Shown here piece after piece: positions 26,451-35,622 of a stretch of 64,000 bases of DNA. Source of the stretch: Persicitalea sp963716085. GTDB taxonomy: Bacteria > Bacteroidota > Bacteroidia > Cytophagales > Spirosomataceae. The notes under the pieces were generated by a model that was not told where the DNA came from, did no database searches, and saw only the letters and a program-made list of their open reading frames with translations. Both the position numbers and the translations under genes were made by a program. The stretch is from assembly GCA_963716085.1 (NCBI GenBank), contig OY970288.1, positions 2,542,001 through 2,606,000 on the forward strand. The letters run 5' to 3'. How positions within the stretch are numbered: the first letter of the stretch is position 1; each line of letters starts with the position of its first letter.

Positions 26451-26693
26451 CTAGGCGGCCTTTTCCAAGACAGAAACGATCATTTTGGCATTGGCGATTT
26501 GAGCCGCATACTGAAGACAAGCTTTTATGTCTTCTGCTTCCAGGTAGGGGTAGTCACCCAAAATCTCCGCTTCGGTCATTCCGGCAGCTAACAATTCCAG
26601 CAATTGCGCCACTGTAAAACGCATGTCCCTTATGGTAGGTTTGCCATTACAGACCTCAGGATTTAAAGTGATACGCTCATTAATTTGATTCAT
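26451..26693 (-). CDS. DUF433 antitoxin
   Basis: An 80-residue DUF433 protein: INERITLNPEVCNGKPTIRDMRFTV, then a winged-helix segment VAQLLELLAAGMTEAEILGDYPYLEAEDI. DUF433 proteins are regularly encoded just before DUF5615 toxins, as here, and likely repress their own operon and neutralise the partner. Confidence 0.88.
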   Translation of the reverse strand: MNQINERITLNPEVCNGKPTIRDMRFTVAQLLELLAAGMTEAEILGDYPYLEAEDIKACLQYAAQIANAKMIVSVLEKAA

Positions 26694-26757
26694 AGCTTTT
26701 CTGTGATTTTTTTAAATTTACGAAAGATTCCCGACCCAACGGGTAAAACTCCTCTCG

Positions 26758-27975
26758 CTACACCGGATACTCATGCGGCAGCGCCTCGTTCACCCGCTCC
26801 TGCCAAGGCAACCCATGCTCATTCAGTTTCTCCATAAAAGGATCAGGGTTTAGCTGCTCGGTATTCCAAACGCCCGGTTTCATCCACTCCTCATTCGTGA
26901 GCATCAGCATCGCCCCAATCATCGCCGGAACGCCCGTGGTATAGCTGACGGCTTGTCCTTTGACTTCCTTGTAGGTCTCGGCGTGGTCGCAGTTGTTCCA
27001 GACGTAGTACGTTTTTTCTTTCCCGTCTTCAATACCTTTGATTTGGACGCCGATGGAGGTTTGACCCGAATAGTTTTCGCCCAAACTTTCGGGCGCGGGC
27101 AGCACGGCTTTCAGGAATTCCAGCGGCACGATGTCGATGCCCTTGAAATTGATGGGCTGGATGCTGGTCATGCCCACGTTTTCCAGCACGTTGAGGTGCG
27201 TGATGTAGGCTTGGCCGAAGGTCATCCAAAAACGAGCGCGTTTCAGTGTCGGGAAATGCTTCACCAGCGATTCCAGTTCCTCGTGGTACAGCACGTAGCT
27301 TTCCTTGGGCCCGATGCCGGGGTAGTCGATGGGCTTGTGAATGCTCATGGCCTCGATTTCGACCCACTCGCCGTTTTCCCAGTAGCGGCCCGGCTGGGTG
27401 ATTTCGCGGATGTTGATTTCGGGGTTGAAGTTGGTGGCGAACGCCTTGCCGTGGTCGCCCGCGTTGCAATCTATTATATCCAAATAGTGCATCTCGTCGA
27501 AATGGTGCTTGTTGGCGTAGGCCGTGAACACCTGCGTCACGCCGGGGTCGAAGCCGCAGCCTAGTAGCGCCATTAGTCCGGCTTCCTGGAAGCGTTGTTG
27601 GTAGGCCCACTGCCAGCTATACTCGAACTTAGCCACGTCTTTTGGTTCGTAGTTCGCGGTGTCGAGGTAGTGGATGCCCGTCGCCAGGCACGCCTCCATT
27701 AAGGTCAGATCCTGGTAGGGCAGGGCCACGTTGATGAGCATTTTGGGCTGGAACTGCTTGATCAAGATCACCGTTTCAGCCACGATGTCGGCATCGACCT
27801 GAGCGGTTTTGATGTCCACGCCGTGCATTTCCTTAATTTCGGCGGCAATTTTGTCACATTTGGCTTTGGTGCGGCTGGCGAGCATGATTTCGCCGAAAAC
27901 GTCGCTATTCATGGCGCATTTGTGGGCCACGACGCTACCGACGCCGCCCGCGCCGATGATGAGTACTTTGTTCAC
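26758..27975 (-). CDS. Carboxynorspermidine synthase-like saccharopine dehydrogenase family protein
   Basis: A 405-residue protein with an N-terminal Rossmann motif (VLIIGAGGVGSVVAHKC) and the C-terminal catalytic fold of the saccharopine reductase family. The group found in Bacteroidota is carboxynorspermidine or carboxyspermidine dehydrogenase of the aspartate-semialdehyde polyamine route. The start codon is GTG at 27975. A TAnnTTTG element lies about 110 bp upstream. The partner decarboxylase is not in the window. The exact polyamine product cannot be told from sequence. Confidence 0.88.
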   Translation of the reverse strand: MNKVLIIGAGGVGSVVAHKCAMNSDVFGEIMLASRTKAKCDKIAAEIKEMHGVDIKTAQVDADIVAETVILIKQFQPKMLINVALPYQDLTLMEACLATGIHYLDTANYEPKDVAKFEYSWQWAYQQRFQEAGLMALLGCGFDPGVTQVFTAYANKHHFDEMHYLDIIDCNAGDHGKAFATNFNPEINIREITQPGRYWENGEWVEIEAMSIHKPIDYPGIGPKESYVLYHEELESLVKHFPTLKRARFWMTFGQAYITHLNVLENVGMTSIQPINFKGIDIVPLEFLKAVLPAPESLGENYSGQTSIGVQIKGIEDGKEKTYYVWNNCDHAETYKEVKGQAVSYTTGVPAMIGAMLMLTNEEWMKPGVWNTEQLNPDPFMEKLNEHGLPWQERVNEALPHEYPV

Positions 27976-27980
27976 TTTTT

Positions 27981-28013
27981 GAGTTTAAAGTTTATGAGTT
28001 TAAAGTTTAAAGT
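27981..28013. repeat. Tandem GAGTTTAAAGTTTAT repeat in the leader
   Basis: Two copies of the 15-bp unit, with a partial third, lie in the 5' leader of the carboxynorspermidine synthase-like gene, between its promoter-like element and its GTG. Confidence 0.75.
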
Positions 28014-28084
28014 CGTGCCGTTAACTGAACAAGGCATTTCTCAAACTAACTATTTACTCTGTTAATAATATATTTCAGATTCTG

Positions 28085-28092
28085 CAAAGATA
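28085..28092 (-). promoter_or_regulatory. Bacteroidota -7 element
   Basis: The minus strand reads TATCTTTG (TAnnTTTG), about 110 bp before the GTG of the carboxynorspermidine synthase-like gene. Confidence 0.5.
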
Positions 28093-28140
28093 GGCAGCTT
28101 ACCCTGTTTAACACATTAAAACCAAACCAACCGCATTCGT

Positions 28141-28623
28141 ATGGAAGTCATTTTGCTTGTTCTGGGGATAATTTGCTTGCTCGTTGGGCTGGCGGGGGCG
28201 GTGCTGCCGTTGCCGGGGCCAGGGCTTAGTTTTGGCGGGCTGCTGCTGATTCATTTCAGCCGCTTCGCCGATTTTGGCCAAACGGCACTGATTACTTTTG
28301 GTGTCCTGACGGTCGCGATGGTTTTTCTGGACTATTACATACCCATTCTGGGCGTCAAGCGGTTTGGCGGGACGCGCTACGGCAGCATCGGGGCCATTGT
28401 GGGCGGACTGGCGGGGCTGTTTTTTATTCCGGGTGTTGGGATTTTCATCGGTACTTTTCTGGGTGCCCTGGCGGGTGAGTTGATTGGTAAGGCCACCTTC
28501 CAAGCGGCGTTGCGGGCGGCTTTTGGTTCGTTTTTGGGCTTTCTTTCCGGGGTTTTTGTGCAGATTCTGCTTTGCCTGGCGATGATCGTTTACGCGGGCT
28601 ACGGACTTTACGCACATACGTAG
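28141..28623 (+). CDS. DUF456 membrane protein
   Basis: A 160-residue protein with about four membrane helices and the glycine-rich DUF456 pattern (LLVGLAGAVLPLPGPGL, GGTRYGSIGAIVGGLAGLFF, GPGVGIFIGTFLGALAGEL-like). The two halves look like an internal duplication. The function is unknown. The start ATG lies about 50 bp downstream of the divergent promoter for the minus-strand gene. Confidence 0.85.
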   Translation: MEVILLVLGIICLLVGLAGAVLPLPGPGLSFGGLLLIHFSRFADFGQTALITFGVLTVAMVFLDYYIPILGVKRFGGTRYGSIGAIVGGLAGLFFIPGVGIFIGTFLGALAGELIGKATFQAALRAAFGSFLGFLSGVFVQILLCLAMIVYAGYGLYAHT

Positions 28624-28873
28624 GCTGCGATAAATTCTCTCATTCGTGCGTACTGTCCCTAGTAGTCGTCTTGTTTACGATGCGAAGTTTACTGCTGTTA
28701 AAGATTCAATCACGTTATTTTAAATATAAAACCTTGATTTTGATAGGATTGGCCCCGAAAAATGTGCGCCCGCAGTATGGTGGATAAAAAAGATTTCCCA
28801 AAATGTGGGAATGCGCCGAGGGGTATTCAAATTGCTGTCGTACCACTACCCATATCACAATCTAAAAAACACC

Positions 28874-29635
28874 ATGAATCGAATGAGTGTCTATTTTTTT
28901 GTTGGGCTGCTTTCTCTGTTCTTCTGCTGTGCGAACGATAAAGCAGACACCAACGTAGCCCCGGTAATGAGCGATGCGGAGGTGCCGGCCGTCTATAAAA
29001 AAATCTACGGTGCCACCAGCATCACTTCCGATGGTACCTACGTCACGATAAAATCGAACGGAATGCCGGATCACAGGAGCATTTATTACGCCACCTCGAA
29101 TGCGCTTTACGAGGATTTTAGTGGTAAAACATTCGGTGACTTTACCTTCCGTAAAAACCCAAATTCAATTGTTTCGCAATCGCTGACTTTCAAAATCCCC
29201 CTGAATCCGAAAGAAGCGACAAACCATGCCGCCACGCCGCTGGGGGCCATCGGCGTGGCCCTGAATGGCATTCCACTCTTTAACCAGTACGCCGGGCCGA
29301 ATCAGCCGCTTACCAACGAAATCATGAGTTTCGACCAGTATTGGGGGCACCCGCAAATGACCGGGCAGTACCACTACCATCTCGAACCCATCTACCTCAC
29401 GACGGTCAAGGCTACCAAATCTTCTCTGATGGGCTTCCTGCTCGATGGATTCCCCGTTTACGGGCCGGAGGAAGACGGCAAAAAAGTAACGAACGCCATG
29501 CTGGACGCCTACCACGGTCATTCGCACGCGACGGCAGATTATCCCAATGGAATTTACCACTATCACATCACGGATGCAGACCCTTACATCAACGGCAGCG
29601 GGTACTTCGGCACGGCGGGGACAGTTTCGCGCTAG
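28874..29635 (+). CDS. YHYH-family lipoprotein
   Basis: A 253-residue lipoprotein: signal peptide ending in a lipobox (LLSLFFCCA, Cys near 16-17), then a YHYH domain. The defining motifs are GQYHYHLEP (near residue 166) and GIYHYHIT (near 236), with further His in YHGHSHA. The His-rich motifs suggest metal binding but no activity is established. The ATG at 28874 directly precedes the signal peptide; an upstream ATG at 28805 would add 23 unsupported residues. The next gene overlaps its end. Confidence 0.85.
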   Translation: MNRMSVYFFVGLLSLFFCCANDKADTNVAPVMSDAEVPAVYKKIYGATSITSDGTYVTIKSNGMPDHRSIYYATSNALYEDFSGKTFGDFTFRKNPNSIVSQSLTFKIPLNPKEATNHAATPLGAIGVALNGIPLFNQYAGPNQPLTNEIMSFDQYWGHPQMTGQYHYHLEPIYLTTVKATKSSLMGFLLDGFPVYGPEEDGKKVTNAMLDAYHGHSHATADYPNGIYHYHITDADPYINGSGYFGTAGTVSR

Positions 29636-30200
29636 TCTGTTGTTACCGCTAGCGTTCGCCTTGACCATTTTTGGCTGCTCCGAAGGTACCAGCAGTCGGA
29701 AAGTAGCCTGGAAACTGCTCACGGACGAGAATCTAAGCCTGGTCAATGGCTTGATGCACTATGAAGACCAGCCTTATACCGGGGCTGTTTTCGGATTTTA
29801 CCCGTCTACCAATGATACTTCGGAAGTAGCCCATTACCTGGCAGGAAAGGAAGACAGACTCTGGCGGAAGTATTATGAGAATGGTAAAGTTATGGAAGAA
29901 AGACTGTACGACCGGGGCAGAAAAACGGGCAATTACCTTGCCTGGTGGCCGAATGGAAATAAAAAATTGCACTACCAATTTGTGAACGACGAATACGAAG
30001 GCACCTGCCGGGAATGGAACGATGACGGAAGGCTGGTGCAGGAAATGAATTACCGGAACGGTCACGAGGAAGGTTCACAAAAGATGTATTACGATAATGG
30101 AAAAATCCGCTCAAACTACACCATCATCGCGGGGAGACGGTACGGGTTATTGGGAACCAAGAACTGTGTCAATGTGGCGGACAGCGTTTTTGTCGATTAG
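29574..30200 (+). CDS. MORN-repeat lipoprotein (YwqK-like)
   Basis: About 208 residues with a basic n-region, a hydrophobic stretch and a lipobox (LTIFGCS). At least four MORN/YwqK units follow, such as WRKYYENGKVMEERLYDRG, WWPNGNKKLHYQFVNDEYEG and MYYDNGKIRSN. The start is uncertain. The ATG at 29574 gives a proper basic n-region but overlaps the YHYH gene by 62 nt. A TTG at 29640, right after that gene's stop, is the alternative. MORN units in this family are often labelled antitoxin, but nothing here supports that role. SCO overlaps its end. Confidence 0.75.
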   Translation: MQTLTSTAAGTSARRGQFRASLLLPLAFALTIFGCSEGTSSRKVAWKLLTDENLSLVNGLMHYEDQPYTGAVFGFYPSTNDTSEVAHYLAGKEDRLWRKYYENGKVMEERLYDRGRKTGNYLAWWPNGNKKLHYQFVNDEYEGTCREWNDDGRLVQEMNYRNGHEEGSQKMYYDNGKIRSNYTIIAGRRYGLLGTKNCVNVADSVFVD

Positions 30201-30828
30201 TGTATTCGCGCTCATCGTTATGCTGGGAGCTTGTACCAAAAAATCGGCGGAAGTGGCGCATCTTCCTTACTACAATACGCCGGATTTTACGCCCTTGTTT
30301 CTTGACTCATCGTCCGAAGTCGACGAAGTAATTCCTCATACGATCAGCTCATTTTCTATGACCGATCAGGACGGGGAGGTAGTTACGGATAAGGATATTG
30401 AAGGAAAAATCCACGTGGCTAACTTTATCTTCACCAGTTGCGGAAGTATTTGTCCGACCATGACGCGGCATCTGAAACTGGTGCAGGATGAATTCAGAAA
30501 CGATGAGAACGTAGTCTTGCTTTCATACAGCGTAACGCCCTGGATCGACACCGTGAAAAAACTTCGGGAGTTCGCCAATAAAAATAAGATTGATTCCCCC
30601 AATTGGCATTTGTTGACGGGTAACAAAGGCGAAATCTACACCCTCGCGCGGCAATCCTATTTTGCCGAGGAGGATTTGGGATTTACCAGGGACAGTACCG
30701 AGTTTTTGCACACCGAACACGTCCTGTTGATTGACAAAAACAAACGGATTCGGGGAATATATAACGGAACCCTGCAATTGGGAGCGGAGCAATTGATAAA
30801 GGATATTGAACTGTTAGCCAAAGAATAA
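30172..30828 (+). CDS. SCO1/SenC-family thioredoxin-like lipoprotein
   Basis: A 218-residue protein with lipoprotein signal (VFALIVMLGAC) and an SCO domain: the copper-binding CxxxC pair in SCGSICPTMTRH and a later conserved His in LHTEHVLLIDK. SCO proteins deliver copper to cytochrome c oxidase or act as thiol redox factors in the periplasm. The ATG at 30172 overlaps the MORN gene's end by 29 nt. It forms a coupled trio with the YHYH and MORN genes. Confidence 0.92.
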   Translation: MWRTAFLSISVFALIVMLGACTKKSAEVAHLPYYNTPDFTPLFLDSSSEVDEVIPHTISSFSMTDQDGEVVTDKDIEGKIHVANFIFTSCGSICPTMTRHLKLVQDEFRNDENVVLLSYSVTPWIDTVKKLREFANKNKIDSPNWHLLTGNKGEIYTLARQSYFAEEDLGFTRDSTEFLHTEHVLLIDKNKRIRGIYNGTLQLGAEQLIKDIELLAKE

Positions 30829-30953
30829 TGCAGCCAAAGACGAGATTTAAGAAATTTTTTAGGATCGTTTTCCTTGATAATCTAACGGTTGAGTGCTTTT
30901 GATGGGTGTTTGCCCATTCAGAGGCCGCTATCAAAGTGTTGAAGATTAAACGA

Positions 30954-32333
30954 TTACCGCTGATTTGCGGGAAACAGATGGTTCCAAATCACATCGTAAA
31001 TATCTACCGCTCCCAGCGTGGCTTTCTCTGGCTTTTGATCCGTAATTAAAATCGGATAATACGGCTCAGGCACCTGACTACTCCCGTGCGAACCCTTCAC
31101 CAGCGTAGCGTCCAGCGGAATGACATCCATCAGGTACCGCATTCCCAGTAGCTTGCGCCCCAACTTATAGCCCGCCCGTAACTTGATGAGCGGATTTTTA
31201 GGATCCATGAACATCTCCACCGGATCGTAGCCCGGCTTGCGGTGGATGTCCACCAGTTTGGCATAATCGGGAGCTTTGGCGTCGTCGGTCCAGTAGTAAT
31301 AGGTGAACCAGCTATCGGGTTCGGCCACGGCTACCAGATCGCCCGCGCGGGGATGGTCGAGGTGATGGGCTTTCTTTCCCGCTTCGTCCAGTACCAGGGC
31401 GATTCCCGGCGTGGCTTCCAGACGCTGCTTTACCTGGGCCAATTTGGTTTTATCTTTTACGTACACGTGCGCGATTTGGTGGTCAGCGGTGGCGAAAGCC
31501 TGCGACGCCCCGGCGTCCAGCAACTCGTACCAGCGCTCTTGCCTTACGGCGATTAGCCCCTCTTTCCGCAGAATCCGGTTGATGTGGACGGGCTGCGACA
31601 CGGGGTTGATGCCGTATTCCGAAAGCAGAATAACCTTGGCGCTTTTTTCCTCGTAATACGCGACCAGCGACTCGACCAGCGCGTCGATTTCGCCCAACTC
31701 GGTCGATATTTTAGAAAAATCCGGCCCAAACTTTTGCAAACAGTAATCCAGGTGCGGCAGATAAATCAGCGTCAGCGTCGGGTCGTGCCACTCATCCACC
31801 AGCATAGAAGCGTCGGCGATCCATTGGGAGGATTTGATGTTGGCATTCGGTCCCCAAAAATTGAACAGCGGGAACTGGCCTAGCTCAGCCTGCAAGCGGT
31901 CGCGGAGCTCGGGCGGATGGGTGTAGCAATCGGGCGCTTTGACCCCGTCGGCGTGGTATTGCGGGCGTGGCGTGGCGGAGTAGTCGGCAGACGAGTACAT
32001 ATTGTACCACCAAAACATCTTGGAACAAGTAAACGAAGGATCGCGCCGCTTGGCGGCATCCCAGATTTTTTCGCCCTGCACCAGGTGATTCGACTGCTTC
32101 CAGAACTTTACCTCGGCATCTTCGCGATCATACCAGCCGTTGCCCACAATGCCGTTTTCGGCGGGCCATTTGCCGGTCACGTAGCAGCTTTGCGCCGTGG
32201 TGGTCACGGCGGGCAGCACGGGTTTTATGGGCGTCAAGCTTCGTCCTTCCAGGTATTTTTTCAGGAAAGGCGTGTACTTGCCGATAAGATTGGCGCTCAA
32301 GGCTACGATGTCGATGACTACGGTTTTGTGCAT
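30954..32333 (-). CDS. eboF: EboF: nucleotide pyrophosphatase/phosphodiesterase family
   Basis: A 459-residue alkaline phosphatase-superfamily protein. It opens TVVIDIVALSANLIGKYTP, where the Asp is the first metal ligand. The candidate nucleophile Thr is in LPAVTTTAQSCYVTGKWP (near 42-46). LIYLPHLDYCLQKFG and ILLSEYGI hold later ligands. No signal peptide is visible. It is the last gene of the six-gene ebo cluster, 4 bp after eboE. It probably removes a phosphate or phosphodiester group from the unknown Ebo substrate. Confidence 0.9.
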   Translation of the reverse strand: MHKTVVIDIVALSANLIGKYTPFLKKYLEGRSLTPIKPVLPAVTTTAQSCYVTGKWPAENGIVGNGWYDREDAEVKFWKQSNHLVQGEKIWDAAKRRDPSFTCSKMFWWYNMYSSADYSATPRPQYHADGVKAPDCYTHPPELRDRLQAELGQFPLFNFWGPNANIKSSQWIADASMLVDEWHDPTLTLIYLPHLDYCLQKFGPDFSKISTELGEIDALVESLVAYYEEKSAKVILLSEYGINPVSQPVHINRILRKEGLIAVRQERWYELLDAGASQAFATADHQIAHVYVKDKTKLAQVKQRLEATPGIALVLDEAGKKAHHLDHPRAGDLVAVAEPDSWFTYYYWTDDAKAPDYAKLVDIHRKPGYDPVEMFMDPKNPLIKLRAGYKLGRKLLGMRYLMDVIPLDATLVKGSHGSSQVPEPYYPILITDQKPEKATLGAVDIYDVIWNHLFPANQR

Positions 32334-32337
32334 AGTG

Positions 32338-33537
32338 CTAGTTCAGTTTCTCCAGAACCCACCGCAACTCGCGCACAATGGATTGGCCGATGGGCTTCTG
32401 AATTTCGTTGGGCAGTACGCCCCAGGTGTAGGTTTCCACTTCCAGGTGTTGGGTGAAAGCGTTTTCTTTCAAAAAATCCAGCGTTTTGATGATTTCGGCC
32501 TGGGTAGAATCCAGCTTCCCGTAGGAATCCACAAACAGCGGCACGTGAAAATGGATGCGCCATTCGTCGGCATCGGCGGACTTAGCGCTGGCAAAAGCCT
32601 CGGACAAATCGGGGTACTTTTGAAAACTGCCGTCGGATTTTCGGGCTACGACCTGATGCAGGTACACGGGTTCCTCGAAGGCCCGCAGCGATTCGATTTT
32701 CTCCGCTTTGTTTTCCCGCAAATCCATTTTCAGGGCCGAACTGATTTGAACTTTGCCCACTTTGATGCCGACGTTATCCAGGCGGTCAAGTACTTCGCGC
32801 GGCTCTTCGTAGGCAACGGCTACGTGGCAGACATCGAAGCACAGCCGGATATGATTCAATAGAGCTTCCCTGGCCTGGGATTCAGTAATGCCGTACTTTT
32901 CCTGCAAATAAGGAATACCCGTCGGCAGCAGGTAATCGCGGTACCAGGCCACGAATTCCGTGGAGTTTTCCAGTAGACCGTCGGGTTCCGGCTCGATGTC
33001 GAGGTGCAGGAGCTGGCCCGTTTCGCGCTTGATCTCGATGAGGTAATCGGCGATTTGCAGGATATTTTGGGTGGCGGTCTGGAAAGCATTCGACGTGGCT
33101 TTCTCGTTTTTCCACCAAAAACGGTAGGAGAGGGGCGAGGTGGACACGCCGCCGTCCATTCCCTCGGGAAGGAGTTGGGCAAGAATCGAAAACAGCCGCC
33201 GTGTGTAGTCGGTGCGCTCGGTGGTGGTCCAGTCGGGGGCGTGTACCTGATCCTTGACTACCGTAGCGTGAAAGCCGCCGTAGGGAAAGCCGTTCATCGT
33301 GAACACGTACAGGTCGTTTTCGGTTAGCCAGTTTCTGAATTCTTCCAGCCGGCCAGGTTCGCAGAGTTCCAAGGAGGCGTCGTTGGCCAGGCGCAGGCCC
33401 AGCGCAAAGGGCCGACCGTCGGCCAATTCTTTTCTTACGTATGGCAGATTTTCCCGCAGTTCCTTGAAGTGCGTGTCCCAGCTTTCGCCGGGGTGGATGT
33501 TGCTGCAATAGGTGAGGTGACCGTAGGGTGTTTTCAT
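32338..33537 (-). CDS. eboE: EboE: sugar phosphate isomerase-like TIM barrel
   Basis: A 399-residue AP-endonuclease-2/xylose-isomerase-like TIM barrel: GHLTYCSNIHPGESWDTHF at the N-terminus, LHLDIEPEPDG, IRLCFDVCHVAVAYEEP, and FHVPLFVDSYGKLDST with candidate metal ligands. It matches the family annotated as metabolite traffic protein EboE. The substrate is unknown. It is encoded 45 bp after eboD and 4 bp before eboF. Confidence 0.92.
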   Translation of the reverse strand: MKTPYGHLTYCSNIHPGESWDTHFKELRENLPYVRKELADGRPFALGLRLANDASLELCEPGRLEEFRNWLTENDLYVFTMNGFPYGGFHATVVKDQVHAPDWTTTERTDYTRRLFSILAQLLPEGMDGGVSTSPLSYRFWWKNEKATSNAFQTATQNILQIADYLIEIKRETGQLLHLDIEPEPDGLLENSTEFVAWYRDYLLPTGIPYLQEKYGITESQAREALLNHIRLCFDVCHVAVAYEEPREVLDRLDNVGIKVGKVQISSALKMDLRENKAEKIESLRAFEEPVYLHQVVARKSDGSFQKYPDLSEAFASAKSADADEWRIHFHVPLFVDSYGKLDSTQAEIIKTLDFLKENAFTQHLEVETYTWGVLPNEIQKPIGQSIVRELRWVLEKLN

Positions 33538-33582
33538 ATGGGGCTATCGGTAGTCGGCTTTCGGCTGACTGCTTTGTTAATT

Positions 33583-34740
33583 TCAGAGATTTAAATAAGT
33601 GCTTTTTAAATAATCCACCGAGTCAGCGATGAGGGCGTCGTCCATTTCGTGGACTTCCACGCCCTCCCCGATGGCAGCCAGCAGCATGATGGTAAGCCGT
33701 CCGCCGAGGTGTTCGCGGAATTCGGCTAGCCCCGTGCGTAGATTGATTTTGTCGTTTTCGGCGAGCTTATCATTGAAGAGCTTGAAGCCTAGTTTCTTGA
33801 AAAGAGTAAGGATTTTCGCTAGGTCGTCCTCATTTATCCTTCCTGATTTCCAGGAGTAAACGCTGTCGAGCGCGATGCCTATGGCCACCGCCTCGCCGTG
33901 ACGAATCTCGAAATCAGTCAAATATTCTAGCTTGTGGGCGGCCCAGTGGCCGAAGTCCAGCGGCCGCGATGAGCCGAACTCGAACGGGTCGCCGCTGCGG
34001 ATGTGCTCGGTGTGCATCTCGGCGCAGCGGTGGATGAGCTTTTCCATCGTGGGCAAATCGCGCCCGGCCAATGCCGACGCGTTTTGCTCTATCCAGGCGA
34101 AAAAAGCCGCGTCCTTGATGAGTGCTACCTTGATGGCTTCTGAAATACCGCCCCGCCAGTCGCGGTCTTCGAGGGTAGTGAGGAAGGTGCTGTCGTTGAA
34201 CACCGCCACCGGGGGAGCAAAGGTGCCGAGGAAGTTTTTCTTGCCCCGGTAGTTGATGCCGTTCTTGACGCCCACACCCGAGTCATTTTGCGAAAGCACC
34301 GTCGTCGGAATCCTGATGTGGCGGATGCCCCGGTGCGCCACCGCCGCCGCGTAGCCCACCAAATCCAGCACCGCCCCACCACCCACGGCAATTACCAAAG
34401 AGTGGCGGTCAATGCCCTGCTCGTCGATGACCTCCACGATTTTGTCAAAAAGAGCGGGGTCGTTTTTGGCCGCTTCGCCACCGGCAACGACCAGCATCGG
34501 GCCACTGATCTGGATCGAAGTCTCCCGATTCGTAAAATAATACTTTATGCTTTCTGATAGCTGCGGATGGTGTTTTACTAAGCCCTCGTCCAGCACAAAT
34601 AACGCCTTACGCTGAAAACCACCCGCTCCGAAAGCTTTACAAAAATCGGCGAGCACCGGATTGTCTTGTGAAAATATATTCTGGGTAAAAAAAACCGAAT
34701 ACGCGTAAGAAACCGCAAACTGTTGGTGAATCGTGTGCAT
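33583..34740 (-). CDS. eboD: EboD: sugar phosphate cyclase of the dehydroquinate synthase family
   Basis: A 385-residue 3-dehydroquinate synthase-like enzyme. NAD-binding and active-site motifs are visible: VAVGGGAVLDLVGYAAA, PTTVLSQNDSGVGVKNGIN, RGGISEAIKVALIKDA (metal Glu), and DFGHWAAHKLEYL and RHGEAVAIG (metal His residues). In the ebo context it belongs to the EboD subgroup, distinct from AroB, and related to cyclases that make valiolone- or gadusol-type rings. The substrate is unproven. It lies 12 bp after eboC. Confidence 0.92.
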   Translation of the reverse strand: MHTIHQQFAVSYAYSVFFTQNIFSQDNPVLADFCKAFGAGGFQRKALFVLDEGLVKHHPQLSESIKYYFTNRETSIQISGPMLVVAGGEAAKNDPALFDKIVEVIDEQGIDRHSLVIAVGGGAVLDLVGYAAAVAHRGIRHIRIPTTVLSQNDSGVGVKNGINYRGKKNFLGTFAPPVAVFNDSTFLTTLEDRDWRGGISEAIKVALIKDAAFFAWIEQNASALAGRDLPTMEKLIHRCAEMHTEHIRSGDPFEFGSSRPLDFGHWAAHKLEYLTDFEIRHGEAVAIGIALDSVYSWKSGRINEDDLAKILTLFKKLGFKLFNDKLAENDKINLRTGLAEFREHLGGRLTIMLLAAIGEGVEVHEMDDALIADSVDYLKSTYLNL

Positions 34741-34752
34741 GGTGTTCGTGAC

Positions 34753-35622
34753 TCAGGTCACGGCAAAAATTTTGGCGAGATAAATTGAAAAAGGCAGCAG
34801 CAAAAGGACGACCAAAGCCAACGGCCATTGCCCGAAAGCCACGCACCAGGCGGCATCCATCACGATGAGCGACAGCACCCCCGCCTTCACTGCCTTCCCG
34901 ATCAGCGGGCCGACGGGATTTTGGATGGCCGTCAATAAAGGCCGGGCCACCAGAAAAATATGCAGGCCCACCAGCGGTAAGGCTAGCAGGATGTTGCCCT
35001 CGCTGTAGGCTACAAAAAGTTGTACCAGATGCACGATGGCGTAGAGCAGCCCCGCAAGGTACAACGTTCGCCGCTTTCCGCCGTGCACCTCGTCCTGGCT
35101 AATCATGGTGATGGCCCCGATATAAATAATTGGAATGACACCAAGCCAGAAATATTGTGACAAAGCAGCGGGTAATACGCTGATGCCCAGCAGCAGGTTG
35201 CCTCCCCGGCACATGCCCATCACAATCGGTCCCCAAAGCTTGCTGTGCTTGGCATTGCGGTCGTACAAAATCACCAGGGCCGCTATCCCCAGTGCGATGA
35301 GTCCGCTGGTGAGCGAGAAAAGGCGGGCGCTCAGAATGCCTAATGCCAGCAAAGTTCCGCCAAAAATAGTCGCGGTGCGCCGGGGTACCTTCCCGCTGGG
35401 AATGGGCCGCTCGGGTCGCTCGACGGCATCCAGTTCGGCGTCGAAAACGTCGTTCAGAACCACCCCGCCGCCGTACAGACCAAGGGTGGCAAGCAGAAGA
35501 TAAAAGTAAGGCTCACCGGAAAAGGGAAAACCGGCGATGGCCATCCCCGCCAGAATATCGGCCAGGGCGGTCAGCAAATTAGCCGGACGAGTGAGTTGCA
35601 AATAGGGTTTGAGGGTAGCCAT
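34753..35622 (-). CDS. eboC: EboC: UbiA-family prenyltransferase
   Basis: A 289-residue membrane protein with about eight or nine helices. The first Asp-rich motif is NDVFDAELDAVERPERPIPSGKV (near residues 53-75, shown here only to identify the NDxxDxxxD pattern). The second acidic motif is degenerate (ISQDEVHGGKRRTL, near 174). UbiA proteins prenylate aromatic or cyclic acceptors in the membrane. It directly follows eboB with no gap. Confidence 0.92.
   Translation of the reverse strand: MATLKPYLQLTRPANLLTALADILAGMAIAGFPFSGEPYFYLLLATLGLYGGGVVLNDVFDAELDAVERPERPIPSGKVPRRTATIFGGTLLALGILSARLFSLTSGLIALGIAALVILYDRNAKHSKLWGPIVMGMCRGGNLLLGISVLPAALSQYFWLGVIPIIYIGAITMISQDEVHGGKRRTLYLAGLLYAIVHLVQLFVAYSEGNILLALPLVGLHIFLVARPLLTAIQNPVGPLIGKAVKAGVLSLIVMDAAWCVAFGQWPLALVVLLLLPFSIYLAKIFAVT

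Noticed and set aside
29574..30200. Antitoxin role for the MORN-repeat protein
   Set aside because: The label comes from a family name; no toxin partner is adjacent and the protein has a lipoprotein signal.
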